From Chlorokybus atmophyticus (Eukaryota; Streptophyta; Chlorokybophyceae; Chlorokybales; Chlorokybaceae), in contig RHPI01000260.1 in assembly GCA_009103225.1 (NCBI GenBank), forward strand, positions 274,902 through 338,901: a stretch of 64,000 bases of DNA, in the 5' to 3' direction. Of this stretch, positions 27,680-39,084 are shown in pieces. Position numbers and translations under genes: made by a program. Below the pieces are notes generated by a model. It saw only the letters and a program-made list of their open reading frames with translations, searched no databases and was not told the origin of the DNA. Numbering within the stretch: the first letter of the stretch is position 1; each line of letters begins with the position of its first letter.

Positions 27680-30336
27680 TCAGCTGGGATCCACCTTCAC
27701 AGACGCATCTTTGTAAGACGTGTAGTTGTATTGATCATCCTTGTACAGGTCAACTACCGCCGTGTAGTTGTAAATAGTGTGCGCGTCATCCGCCTCAGGA
27801 ACAATCATGTCGGCGTTGTCAACACGTTGAATGTCAACCATGTCATCCAACCTCTTCTGCAGCAAAGCCCACGTGTTGGCACAATGGAACACCGGGTAAA
27901 CGTCCCGTTGTGTTTGTTATCATTACCTGATGTGTTAGCTCATCAAACAGGACCTGCCCTTTGGAGCGCTGCTCTTCACGTGCGTGCCTGGTTTCGTCAA
28001 AAAGCTTCATGTGCTCGCGCACAGACTCACCAGCTGGCAACTCTTCCAGCCCGTTTGCAATAGCCAAGTCCTGATGTCCAAACAGCACGCTGGTTCAGCT
28101 GTTGAACGATGAGTGCATATGACCCAAGGGCAATCCACAAACGCTTCAGATGCACAATGTATGCTTGCCGAGTGCAATCGACACATTGCCATTTGCTGCC
28201 TTACCAAGCGTTGTTGAAACAGCTCTGTGGCGAACTGGTGCAGTTCCAAGTCCAGAGCGCTGTGCTCCTTGATGTAGTCTATGATGTCTGGAGGGATAGA
28301 CTTGCGTGCCTGCAACAAGCTGCGGTCAAGGTCGAGTGATATACAGCTACGCCGGCAAGCTCACCTTTCAAACCAAGACTGGAAGTGCCAACGTCACACA
28401 TGAAACAGCACCACCGGACAGCTAGTGCCATGAACTTCAGCTAACCTCTTTTGAGAACGTGACATTCTGAGAGCGACCCCTAGCCAGGCTGACAAGACTT
28501 TCCCTGGGCGATCGCAGCTTGTTCATCTCTGTGCAAATGACGTATTCTAGGCCAAGGGTTCGATCTGTAACCTGCTTGCCAAGCAACATCAGCGCTGTCA
28601 ATGCTTCGGTGTGCACATAGTACACAACCAATACAACCAGCCAAGCACAACCACCAACACCACGAATCGAACATGATTACAGCATGTGGAGAGCCTACAA
28701 CGACCAATGCAGGTGTAGACCGTTGAAAACAACAAACGAGACAACATACCCTGGAAACTGCGGGAAAGACGGGCTTCTGAAATGCTCTGGACATGGTCTG
28801 ACTTGCCGCCTGCATATCCAATAAGTAAACACATGGAGACACCGTGTTGGCACAGCAACAGGGCTACTGCAACGCAGCACAGCAATACACGTAAGCTTAG
28901 CATACCCACACGCACAACAGGAGCAGAAAGCTGCCACCCAAGCGTGTGTGCCAGAAGCCTTGCTGAGTTGGCGTGTTGTTCCGTCACGCCGACATACGTG
29001 AACGACATAAGACGCTTCTTGGCTGCTGCCACCAGCTTTGCCCGCGTGCTCATGGATGCAAGTGGGACGCACTGGCGCAGCTCCGTCGCATCCGGATGCC
29101 AGGAGTTGTTTGTCAAGCCGAGCATTGACAACATGTTGCCATTGTGCAGAAGATCGTGTGCCATGGGATGTCGGACAAAGTCTTTCAGTGGCATTATGTC
29201 AGCATTGTCATAGGGGTTGACCGGCACCCTTTGCGACTCGCCGCGATAAAGAGCGCGGTCCACCTTGGCTCGCCTCTCCATGTCTGTCTTCATCAAGGGC
29301 ACCAAGTATGACCACGGCCAGATGCTGAGCGTGTTCGTGGTCGGTGTGACGGTCGCATTAAACCTTGAAAGTCTGTTGAATTGATGCCTTGCCATGGGAT
29401 CTCTTCGCATTCCCGTCTGCTCACAATTCAGGTCAACAACTCACGATGTTTGTTATGCTGTGAGGCAAGCACTAACAAGTAATCTGCGCACAAAGCCTCG
29501 CTTTAGTTTACAACTGACCGTAATGGCGAACTCGTAAGCAGAGATCATGCGAGCAACGGGATCTCTGATATGTGTAACGACTGCGACATGCGGGACCTTT
29601 GCAAACGCGAAATCATTGAGGGCAACTGGCAAAAGTGAGTAGTCGTCATGGGAGGTTAGCAGCGTGCACGGCTTTGCGCCTCGCAGACGGAACCGGTGGT
29701 ATGCCACTGGACACGCCTTCTCAGTAGGCACAGCTGGCACCATCAAACAACGATGGAGGGCTCGACCGCCCGTGCGTGGCACATGCAGAAAGAACGCCAG
29801 CTCCCAACTCTATCAGCGCAACATGCAAACAGCAATTAGCTCAGGTCCATGCAACAAGGATGAGCTGGCCCCAGCTGTGCATAGTCAGTGACAACACTGC
29901 TTGTACAGCGACAGCATGTTACGTAGCTGATGTGTGGATGGTACTCTTGCACACGAGCATATCACAGGCTGTAAAATGTGATGAGCTGAACTCGCTGCAC
30001 CTCTTTGTTGTTGTTCAACTGGAACTCTTCGGCAGCGGAAGGTAGCTTGTCCAGCCATGCGAGTAGCTTCTGGTCGCAAGGAGACACTGCCTCCCTTTCC
30101 TCCTCCTCCGCCTCATTGTGTTCAGCCTGCTGGGGGTCGATGCTTGTGGCATCTTCTCCGGCCGACTGGACTTCAGAAAGTCCAGTCAGAGACGCGGGCG
30201 TCTCCGTCCAGAGTGGCAGCAGCAGCGCCACGAAGGCGAGGCAGCTGAGCCCCAGCACCAACGCCCCCGCGACCCATCCCCCCCTCCGCCCAAGCAGCAG
30301 CGGCCCCCGCCGCCGCCGCTCACCCGCCCTCCGCAT
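27680..30336 (-). CDS. TPST: Plant-type tyrosylprotein sulfotransferase
   Basis: Golgi enzyme that moves sulfate from PAPS to peptide tyrosines. Exon 1 30001-30336, exon 2 29519-29809, exon 3 from 29416, then smaller exons, last exon 27680-27856. The order of motifs follows Arabidopsis TPST: FFLHVPRTGGRALHRC (5'-PSB), TSHDDYSLLP, THIRDPVARMISAYEFAI (3'-PSB), TLSIWPWSYLVPLM, NPYDNADIMPL, HNGNMLSMLGLTNNS, AKKRLMSFTYVGVTEQ and ARKSIPPDIIDYIKEHSALDLELHQFA. The N-terminus has a membrane anchor (GALVLGLSCLAFVALLLPL) after an Arg-rich stretch, which makes it type II. The Arabidopsis enzyme instead has a C-terminal anchor. The C-terminal tail is acidic and Tyr-rich. The middle exon junctions (28.6-28.8 kb) are the least certain. 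Confidence 0.88.
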
Positions 30337-30603
30337 GCTACAGGTGCACTGTACCAATATGGCAATGCACACTCCTCCTGCCTTTGGCAACGCCTGAGCA
30401 ACAGCGTTGCTGTAAGACTAGTCGACTTCCTACAACACCCACTGATTGCTGCTATATCGACGCCATTTCAGAGTGGTAAGTTGCACCATTTGGAGTCCTA
30501 CATGTGCTGTGTGTTGTGAGTCTAAAAGTTGAGGGATTAGGGTTTGGCTGTGGTGGCGGTAGTGGTGGTGGTCGTGGTGGAGGCGGAGGCGGAGGCGGCC
30601 AAC
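30337..30603. promoter_or_regulatory. Divergent promoter region between TPST and the complex I subunit gene
   Basis: 267 bp between the two opposite start codons. GGTGGC/GGCGGA repeats precede the plus-strand ATG. No TATA box seen. Confidence 0.4.
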
Positions 30604-31472
30604 ATGTCGGGCAATACGGCCGCGTGGTTCCGCTATGCCATGGTGCGGGAGCCGGCTGTTATGTGGTCCTGCATCATCGGTGGCGCCGGTAAGTTGGGGA
30701 ATAGGAGAGGAGCTGGTAATGTTGTTCAACAACGGCAACGCAGTGCGCTGCTTCGCAGCGCACTGCGTTGCCGTTGTTGAAATTGATAAGCTGACGCACA
30801 CCAAGCACCAAGGCAGCACACATCTAGCCTGCGTAGTCTTGTTTGCCGACATCCGCACCTTGCTTGTTTGTTCGCCGGTGCGTAGATCTACAAGTTCAGC
30901 ACAATCCAGACAGCATGTCGACTAGACTGACCCGCTTTGCAACTAGGCGGTCCCGTCAGCACTAGCAGTTATGCCACCGTTGTGCATAGCATTTGGCAAC
31001 AATACCGTAATCCTAGCGGCTGCAGCAAATCACACTTGTGTTAGATGCAGCAGGACGACTGATCAGGCTTGCACAGCAATCTGAACAGCTGGCTTCATCC
31101 TGTTTGCCAAACACACTCCATTCATCAATAACACAATTATGTGGTTTGCTGTGTAGGCCTACTCCTTCCGCTTGTTGGCATGCCTATCAGGGACATGTTT
31201 TCAAGCACAAAGCCCATTGCCCCTCCAACCCCGACTAAGGTACGGATAGTTGGTGCATTGACAGGTTTCTTTCTCTTAGTCACATCCCATAAACCAGATG
31301 CCTGCTGGTCTGCCTGCTGCCGGTTGCATGTACAGTTTGCTGCTTTCATCCTCAACCCTAAAATATCAACGCGGGTTAGCTCTGTTTCAACATCAGTACA
31401 GCAGCATGTAATGTACACGTCAACAATGCGCAGGTTGCAGCTGCCATGACGCAGAAAGTTACTGGCTCATGA
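30604..31472 (+). CDS. Complex I B9/NDUFA3-like small subunit
   Basis: Small membrane subunit of mitochondrial NADH:ubiquinone oxidoreductase. Three exons (30604-30688, 31157-31239, 31434-31472) keep phase and give about 68 aa, close to the length of plant and animal B9. WFRYAMVREPAVMWSCIIGGAG followed by LLLPLVGMPIRDMF matches the W..A..REPVL..S...G..G..LP.V.PPI pattern. A single transmembrane helix is expected at residues 16-38. The C-terminus is short (TPTKVAAAMTQKVTGS). It was too small and split for simple ORF detection. The first intron holds a 27-bp perfect palindrome. Confidence 0.7.
30725..30781. repeat. Perfect 27-bp snap-back inverted repeat
   Basis: Arms 30725-30751 and 30755-30781 are exact reverse complements with a 3-nt loop (TTC). 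It lies in intron 1 of the B9-like gene. It is non-repetitive in sequence, so the palindrome is not a by-product of a microsatellite. Confidence 0.95.
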
Positions 31473-32247
31473 CGTCGACGTGAGGTTTAGCAATGTACTA
31501 TAGTATCAGGGCGAGATTCCGACTAGCATTATCTATCGAAACACTTGCAAGCTGTGTATGCGATCAGCCTAGCGGGTTGTGACCATTGCCAACATTGGCG
31601 CAATGTGCTTGCCATGTAAGCGGTATGGCATGGTTGGAGACATTGCATGACGTGCGCATGGATGCATATTTTATATTCATTTCCCTGTTTCAAGAAGATC
31701 AAGTCCCTTTTGTGAGTATGGAGTAGTGTAGGCCAACCTGCACATGGAGCCTGCAGGTAATTGAAACGTGTGCATCAATGCAGCGTTGCAATGCAGGGGG
31801 CTATTTATCAATGATCTGCGAGCTGCAGCAAGGTGCTGTCCGGTATATGTTCATAAGCCCAAGATACGATCAGTAGTCGTTGTGACTGACTGACAGTCTC
31901 TTCTGCAGCAATTGTAGCTCACAGCATGTCAAGCTCCAGTCCACAAGCAACCGCAACAGATTGCATTCATTCTGTTGCCGCAGATTGAAGGCATGCAATA
32001 AATATTGTGGCAAAGCTGCATATTCGTAGGCCATTGGTGGGTAAATGTCAGCAGGTCACCAGAGTGGTCATTTTGCTGCTTATGAATCTCATTGGCGATA
32101 CATCATATGCTTCTTCACCTACAACTAATGGTATGCTTACCAAACATCAAAACACCAACAATCATCCAACCAATATCTGACCCTACCAAAACCATAGCAT
32201 TCTAGTATACAAAATCGTTTGAGCTAGCAGCATGACGCGTAAGTAAC
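31473..32247. other. Spacer between convergent genes
   Basis: About 775 bp, AT-richer than the coding DNA, between the stop of the complex I subunit gene and the stop of the plastid membrane-protein gene. No exon, tRNA or repeat recognised. Confidence 0.4.
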
Positions 32248-33682
32248 CTACTCCTCGTCGTCATCCCCCCACTTCTTGATGACGGCGCTTTCAGTCGCTC
32301 CCAACCCGTCATCGCCCCCGGCAGCTGCCGTCGCCGCTGCAGCGGGCACCTTTCGCTTTCGCCGCGCCTTTCCACCGCTCAAGATGAACAAAACCACGTT
32401 GAGGAGTAGCGCCACCACTTTCCGGCCCGATGTGAGCATCACCACCTGGAAAAGGTGCAAGCGCACGCCTTGGTTTCATAGTCACGAGGGAGAGTCCCTC
32501 TTGTAGTAAGCTCTTGTAAGTGATGACATACATGACATTGCTTGCAGTACCAAAAACGTACTATGTGCTTTTGTAATGTGAAACACATATGCAACGGGTT
32601 GTGAGAAGCAAAAAGCCCCACTCACAACCAAGTTCCACAATGCATGTAACCCATTGTACGGCAATAAATATCAAGTGCAACGTAGCTGCAAAGGAACACC
32701 TTGGGGAACTCAAGCGTCACACCACTGTATGTGTATAAAAGGGTATGCTGCAGTGCCCGCATGCATGGTGTGTATGCACCCAAACTCACTAGGAACAGGA
32801 ATCCGCCTAGCGCCAGCACTGTGTCTTTGCTCTCTCGCCAGAAGTTGCTCCAGTCTCCTCCCCCTCCTCCCCCTCCCCCGCCTCCACCGCTGCCCCCGCC
32901 ATCGCCACCGTCCCCGCCCGAGTTGTCAAACGCCGCCAGCACGTCCTTCTTGCCGCCCAAAGCCTCCTGCAGCGCCTTCCTCGCAGCATCCTGATCAAGT
33001 GAACACAGCGACAGACGCAATTAGCTGCTGTTTGCATGTTGAGATGACGGAGCTGCATGAATGTTTGGGTGTAGGTGGTTGAAAGATTGGAAATTACACT
33101 ATCTTCAATGCAAAGGTGTGGAGTGACAAGCCACTTCATATGTGCGTTGATAGCAGTGTGCATGAATCTGCGAGTTTGCATGCATTATGCGTGTGATGGA
33201 AAACCACGCGCATTCACAATACCTTGTCACATGCATAAGTCAGCAAGCATTGCATGCGGAAGCAATGTGACTATGGTATGCCACGTGAGTGCTTGCCCGA
33301 ATGCTGAGGTAACAACCACTGTGGTGGGGAGTCAATGTGTCGTTGCACAAACGCTGCCTGAACGCACCTGTTTGCCGGTGTTGGCAAAGAAGCGATTCCT
33401 GCGTGCCTTGACAACCTCCTTGCGGACGCTCTCTGGGTCATTAGGATCAGGATCGGCCGTCGCAGCCCTGATCACAAGCGGCCGCGACGGCGACGGCCTG
33501 GCGGCCGCAGCATGCGCTCGTTGCCTCTGTCTATGCAACGGCGACGCAAGCGCAATGCCTAGCGCAGCTCTCAGCTCAAGCGACGTCGTTGGTAGTGACG
33601 AAGTCGCCGTGGTGGATCTCGCCTCAACCGCCGCCCCGCACCCGCACACCCCCGCCATCGTCGCAGCTCCCGCCACCACCAC
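32248..33682 (-). CDS. Probable plastid membrane protein, unknown family
   Basis: Three exons (33368-33682, 32790-32990, 32248-32445) keep phase and give 237 aa. The N-terminus is Ala/Ser/Arg-rich and poor in acids (ELRAALGIALASPLHRQRQRAHAAAARPSPSRPLVIRAATA), as in chloroplast transit peptides; VIRAA looks like a stromal cleavage site. Then come NDPESVRKEVVKARRNRFFANTGKQ, DAARKALQEALGG, a Gly-rich GGGGDWSNFW stretch, a first membrane helix (TVLALGGFLFL, continuing as VVML after splicing) and a second (VVALLLNVVLFILSG), then a basic and acidic tail. I do not recognise the exact family. It fits small uncharacterised thylakoid or envelope proteins. The start could also be the ATG at 33658. Confidence 0.6.
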
Positions 33683-34129
33683 CGCCGCCGCCGCCAGCAG
33701 CTCTTTTTCCGCCCCCCCAAGTCACACGGCTGGCGTCCAACTACGATCGACGCAACCACATCAGCTGATCGAGGTCATCTGCCACAGTTGCGGATCGGGT
33801 TCAGAGAAGCTGTAAAACTCACGTGATCGGCGTCGGCGGCGGCGTTAGCGTCCGCGCCGTTGATGATGATGGAGCGGATAGTCGTTGAACGCTAGTTTAC
33901 CAAACTCTTACTACATGGCATCGTAAGGATCGGGTGTCTTGGTACCCAGCGTTTGCTTCTTGATCTTCGTGCGCATCACATGGCGTTGTGATCGGCTTGT
34001 GGAAGGTGGTTGTGTTGCTTGTGGTATCCAACCCTTTGGCTGTCTTTACCGCATGCTTCACGTCATCAAACACCAAAACAAGCTCGTACGCAGTGACAGG
34101 CAGTCACAGCGACCAAGCACACACGCACA
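33683..34129. other. Divergent spacer before the potassium-channel gene
   Basis: About 450 bp between the plastid-protein start and the channel start. No TATA box identified. No other feature seen. Confidence 0.35.
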
Positions 34130-36278
34130 ATGGACCCGCCCACCTCCCCCACCACCAGATCCATCACCACGTCATCATCATCATCAACCGTTGTCAACAA
34201 CAACAACAACAATAACGCCGAAGTCCGCCTCCGCCACGAGCCGCTTCTCTGCAAGGACGACAACCACAACCATGACGATGACCGTGATAGTAACACCTAT
34301 GACTATGACAATGACACCGTGAGTCTGATGAGGAAGCTAAGGCCGGTGCGCACATCCGCGGCAAGCGATGCTCAACAACCACAACAACAATTGCAACCAC
34401 AACAACAACAGCCACAGCAACAACATCATCACCGTCGGAAGTCTGGTGGGATGGGGAGGGCGTCCTTTGAGGTGCAGGGCGGAAAAGAGAGGGAGAAGAA
34501 GGAAAGCAGAGAGAATGAGAATGTGCAAAGAGGAAAGGAGGACAGCTGGACAAACGGGCATTACAGGCCTTCGGCTGCACCATCTTTTGGCACCAATTTT
34601 GATTTCCGACAGGTGAGTGTGGGTGTTTGTATGGGTGTGCGTGCGGTGGGTTGGGTGTGGATAGGGCATGAGGGTGTTCGTGTTTTGTGCGCAGAGGAAG
34701 CCGACGCAATTGACGGAGCAGTTGTGGGGTGGGCCCATGTCAACGGAGTCGTCACCGAGCTCGCATGGCAGCTCTCCCACGTCTCCCCCTGCCCAGGTAA
34801 TGTGCGCATGTCAACACGCACTTGCGCACACACGCGTGAGCGCCCGTACGCACACATAGTTGGCGCAAACGCACACACACAACTACATGAACACACACTG
34901 CGTGCGCGCACGCACACGCAGACGCGCACGCATGCATGCACGCATACTTCTCAACTCGCTGTGCAGAAGAAGGTAAAGCCCAAACAGCGCAAGAAACACC
35001 CCATTGGCTTTGTTGAGGTAAAGCACCCGTGTTGACTGCATCAGGACAAGTTGTAGATGTTGTGTTTGCAAGGTGGTTGATGATGATGCCATTGCTGTTG
35101 TTGTTATTGTTGTTGTTGTTGCTGCTGGTGCCGGCGGCGTGACTAGTGCATATCTACATGCAGGCGCCACTGCAGCATCGCGTACGCAAGCTGCTCGAGG
35201 AGACCAACGCCGGCTTTGTGCTGGTAACACCAAACAAATTCAAGCACTCGACATCCACACATATGCATTTGACTGTGAGTCTGTTCAACAGGACCTGTTC
35301 TCTGCTGCGGTGGCGGTGACATCCGTGGTGGTGTACTTCATGGAGGCCCAGATGCGCATGGCAGGAAGCACACGGGCATTCTCCGAGTTCTGGTCCATCG
35401 AGGCACGCTCATGTGAATCTATCTTAGCTCATCACAACAACAAGAAGAACAACAACAACAACAGTTGTTAATCATCTATCCATGTTCCTCCACTCACAGG
35501 TCGTTTTTGCCTTCTTCTTTGTAGCCGAATATGCCGTCCGCCTGTACATCTCCGATTCCAGGTGAAACAACAACAACAACAACAACAACAGCATGGTCAT
35601 TGTAGATGATTAACTTGTGACCACGCCCTGACTCAGGTACCATTTCTTCACGAGCTTCAGCAGCCTGCTGGACCTGTCCACCATACTCCCCCTGCTCGTC
35701 TACGTGCTGGGAGTGCTCGCAGACCCCTCGATGGGCGGCATCCAACTGGTACACAAAGGAACACGCACGCACGCACGCACAATTGCTCACAACACAGCGC
35801 CCACCACGCACATTCACAGCCAGGCGCGCACGGGGTTTGGTGGGGGTGCGTATGTGCACGTGCGCATGCATGCTTACACGCGCATGCGCAGACACCAAAC
35901 AGCCCACAAAACAGTGCACACCCACGCACGCGCACCCGCACCCGCACACTCACACGCACACGTCACCTCAACCATCTCATACTCACATCCCTCCCCCTCC
36001 CTCCCTCCAACAGCTCCTCGTCCTCCGCCTCTTCCGCATCCTCCGCCTCCACCGCCTCCTGCGCCACTCCGGCTCCGAGCTGTCGCGTCAGGCGTCCCTG
36101 GTCGCCTTCACCGCCGCGTCCACCGTCGTGTGCGCCGCGGGACTCGTGCAGACCGTCGAGGAGATGAGGGATGATAACGAGAGAGGAGGGGGATTGACGG
36201 TGTTCAATGCGTTCTATATGGTCGTGATTGTATCCTGGGGGAGAGATGGGGATGGTTGGTGTGAGGTTGTGGTTTGGT

Positions 36279-36311
<33 letters not shown>

Positions 36312-39041
36312 GGTGTGTGTGTCTTTGTCCTTGACTGGCTGGTGCTAAGACTATCATGACGGTGGGGTATGGCGACTACACGCCCAAGGTGTGCTTTTTA
36401 TGTTGCAACTACACGTAAAGCATCTTACAGGTGGTGTTGAAGTGGTAGTATTGATGTTGTTATTGCAGACGGACTGGGGCAAGGTGGTCATCATGTTGGC
36501 GCTCGTGTTCACCTTCTTCATCATACCGTACGAGACCACTGCGCTCGTGGACATCCTCAGCCGGAGCTCAGGTGCGGGTGCTTGATTACCAGCATTCCTG
36601 AGTAGTATTAACCAAATAGAAGCCCACATTCCTTTCAACACGATACAGTTCATGCGCGGAGGCGGTACGTGTCAAGGAGGCGCCAGCACCACGTAATCGT
36701 GTGCGGCGGGTTCACCACACAGGTACAAAACAGAGTGGCTGTATCCTCATCAGCAGCTGCCACTTCAGGGGTAATGAACTAACACACAAGTGCTTGTACC
36801 TGCATTGCAGCAAGCCGTAGCATTCGTGATGGAGTTCTTCCATGACGACCATGGCTTTGACGACCTGGACGTTGTGCTGATGCACCCGCAGGTGAGATGA
36901 CACTCGTGCGCACGCGCATCTACAAAACGCATTCCGAATACAACACATCTGTGGACATAGATAAAAGGAGTGCTGGACAATGTCTCTCTGTTTGTATTAT
37001 GACAACCTGGCTGTAACACGGCGTGAACACATGCACACCTTTCGTGAACGTGATCCCTGTTGCTCTGTCACAGCCTCCATGTCCAACACTCCTCTCCTTC
37101 ATCCGCACCTCCCGTCACGTTCGGTACGCCACCTCATCAACACAAAACCCACACAAATTACACAACCACATGCCCACCATTCATCCCCACGCAGGCGCAT
37201 CTGCTTCATTGAGGGGTCGCCCCTCCGCCCGGCGGACCTCACGCGCGCCGCCGCACGTGACGCGCACGCCTTCTTCATGCTCGCAGACCCTTCTTGCCAG
37301 GTTTACACCACCAACAACGATGACAACAACAACAACAACGTGAGGCTTTGTTATAGTGTGGCTTATCACGTTGCCACGCAGGACCCGCGAGAAGAGGACG
37401 CGTACAACATTACCATTGCGCTGTCTGTGCGCCAGTTCATCCATTCCTCTGCATCACCCACCAGGTTGTGTGCGTGCGTGCGTGCGTGCATGCCCGTGTG
37501 TGTGGGCGTTGTCCACCATCCTTTGTGTGCAGGCATCACTCACCGTGTGTTGGGTGTCGTGCAGGTGCCGTCTCTTTGTGCAGCTTGTTGGGTCGGGGAG
37601 CCGCGCGCAGCTGGAAGCGCTGATGCCTGAGCTGGGGGGCGGGAAGGATGGAGGGGAGGAGCAGGAGATGGTTGTGGGGATGCAGGAGCAGGGGAGAGAG
37701 GGGGGCGTCGTGTGCGTCCAGCAGCTGAGACTCAACCTCATCGCGCAGGTGGGGTTGGTGCAATGTGTGCGCGCTTGCGCCTGTATGCCTGACTGCAGCG
37801 CTGATACTCCCTGCGCAGGCGTGCATCTGCCCGGGGTTCTCAACACTCCTGATCAACCTTTGCCGATCAAGCAACAATGTAAGCCTTCAATCCATCAATT
37901 TGTCATTGTTGCCTCTTTCACCGCTGCCATCTTGGTCACAGACAATTTCCCATTCCGCCCACACCATTGTGTAACCCACCTCCGTGTCAGGCGCTGGCGC
38001 CGCTCACAAAGAAGCAAGAAGCATGCGTGGCCCCGTGGCAGCGCGAGTATGCCGAGGGCTGCGCCCACGAGATATACAAGACCCCCCTGTCCACCCACTT
38101 CCAGGGCTGGACTTTCCCGCAGGTGCGCAATGCCTGATGCCTCTATTGTTGGGTTGTTAGATCAAGAGCAAACGCATGCATGCATGCACGCACGCACACG
38201 CACACGCACATGTACTCACCCTTCAGGTGGCGGAGGCTGTGTACAAGCACTGCGGGGCGGTGCTGTTTGCGCTGCAGTTGAGAGATCCCACGAGCAATTT
38301 TGGTGGTGCTGTTGCCGGCCAACCGGGTTGTCGGAAAGGTCGCATTATCATCAACCCTTGCGACTACGTCGTGGAGGACGTCACGGTCGCCGTGGGCTTT
38401 GTCATCGCGCAGGTCAGGAGGGGCACTGTTTGTTGTGGGTATGGTTGATGTGGGGAAGGTGGTGGTTGACACGCTGTTGTTGTGTTTCAGGACATACATG
38501 CATGCGCAAAGGTGGCGAACTACAACGCAGGTGCCAATGAAGCCATCCGCGGGTATGCACTCAAACGCACACACAAACACACGCACGCACATGCGCGCGT
38601 GCACACGCGTGCACACGCACGCACTGGCATGCATCTCCTGTGTTCGCACACATGCCCACTTACTCCAACACACTTATGCAGGCGTTCAGACCAAACCCGT
38701 CGTGCTTTCCTCGCACTCGAGCTTCACGAGCAGCCCGGCACCGCCACATCACCACATCATCAACATCAAGTTGTTGATCCTCCGCCCGCATCCGATGCAC
38801 AATTCTCCAACATCAACCTGAAGAACGGGTTCAATAACTTGGCACAGCACGCGGGGACGGGAGCGGTCTGGCTGCAGAATATGTTGTGGGGGGATGTGGG
38901 TGGGAAGGGTGGGAACGGTGTGCATGTGAATGTTGCCATGAAGCGTGTACATGGCAGCCAGGCGTCACTCGTGCAAACAGATGAGCGACGGGAGGCGCTG
39001 GTGAGTGGGCAATTGTTGTTCTCCTCGTCGTTGTTGTTGTT

Positions 39042-39084
<43 letters not shown>

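Noticed and set aside
30163-30187. A 9-10 bp inverted repeat in TPST exon 1
   Set aside because: It is short, within coding sequence and compatible with chance.
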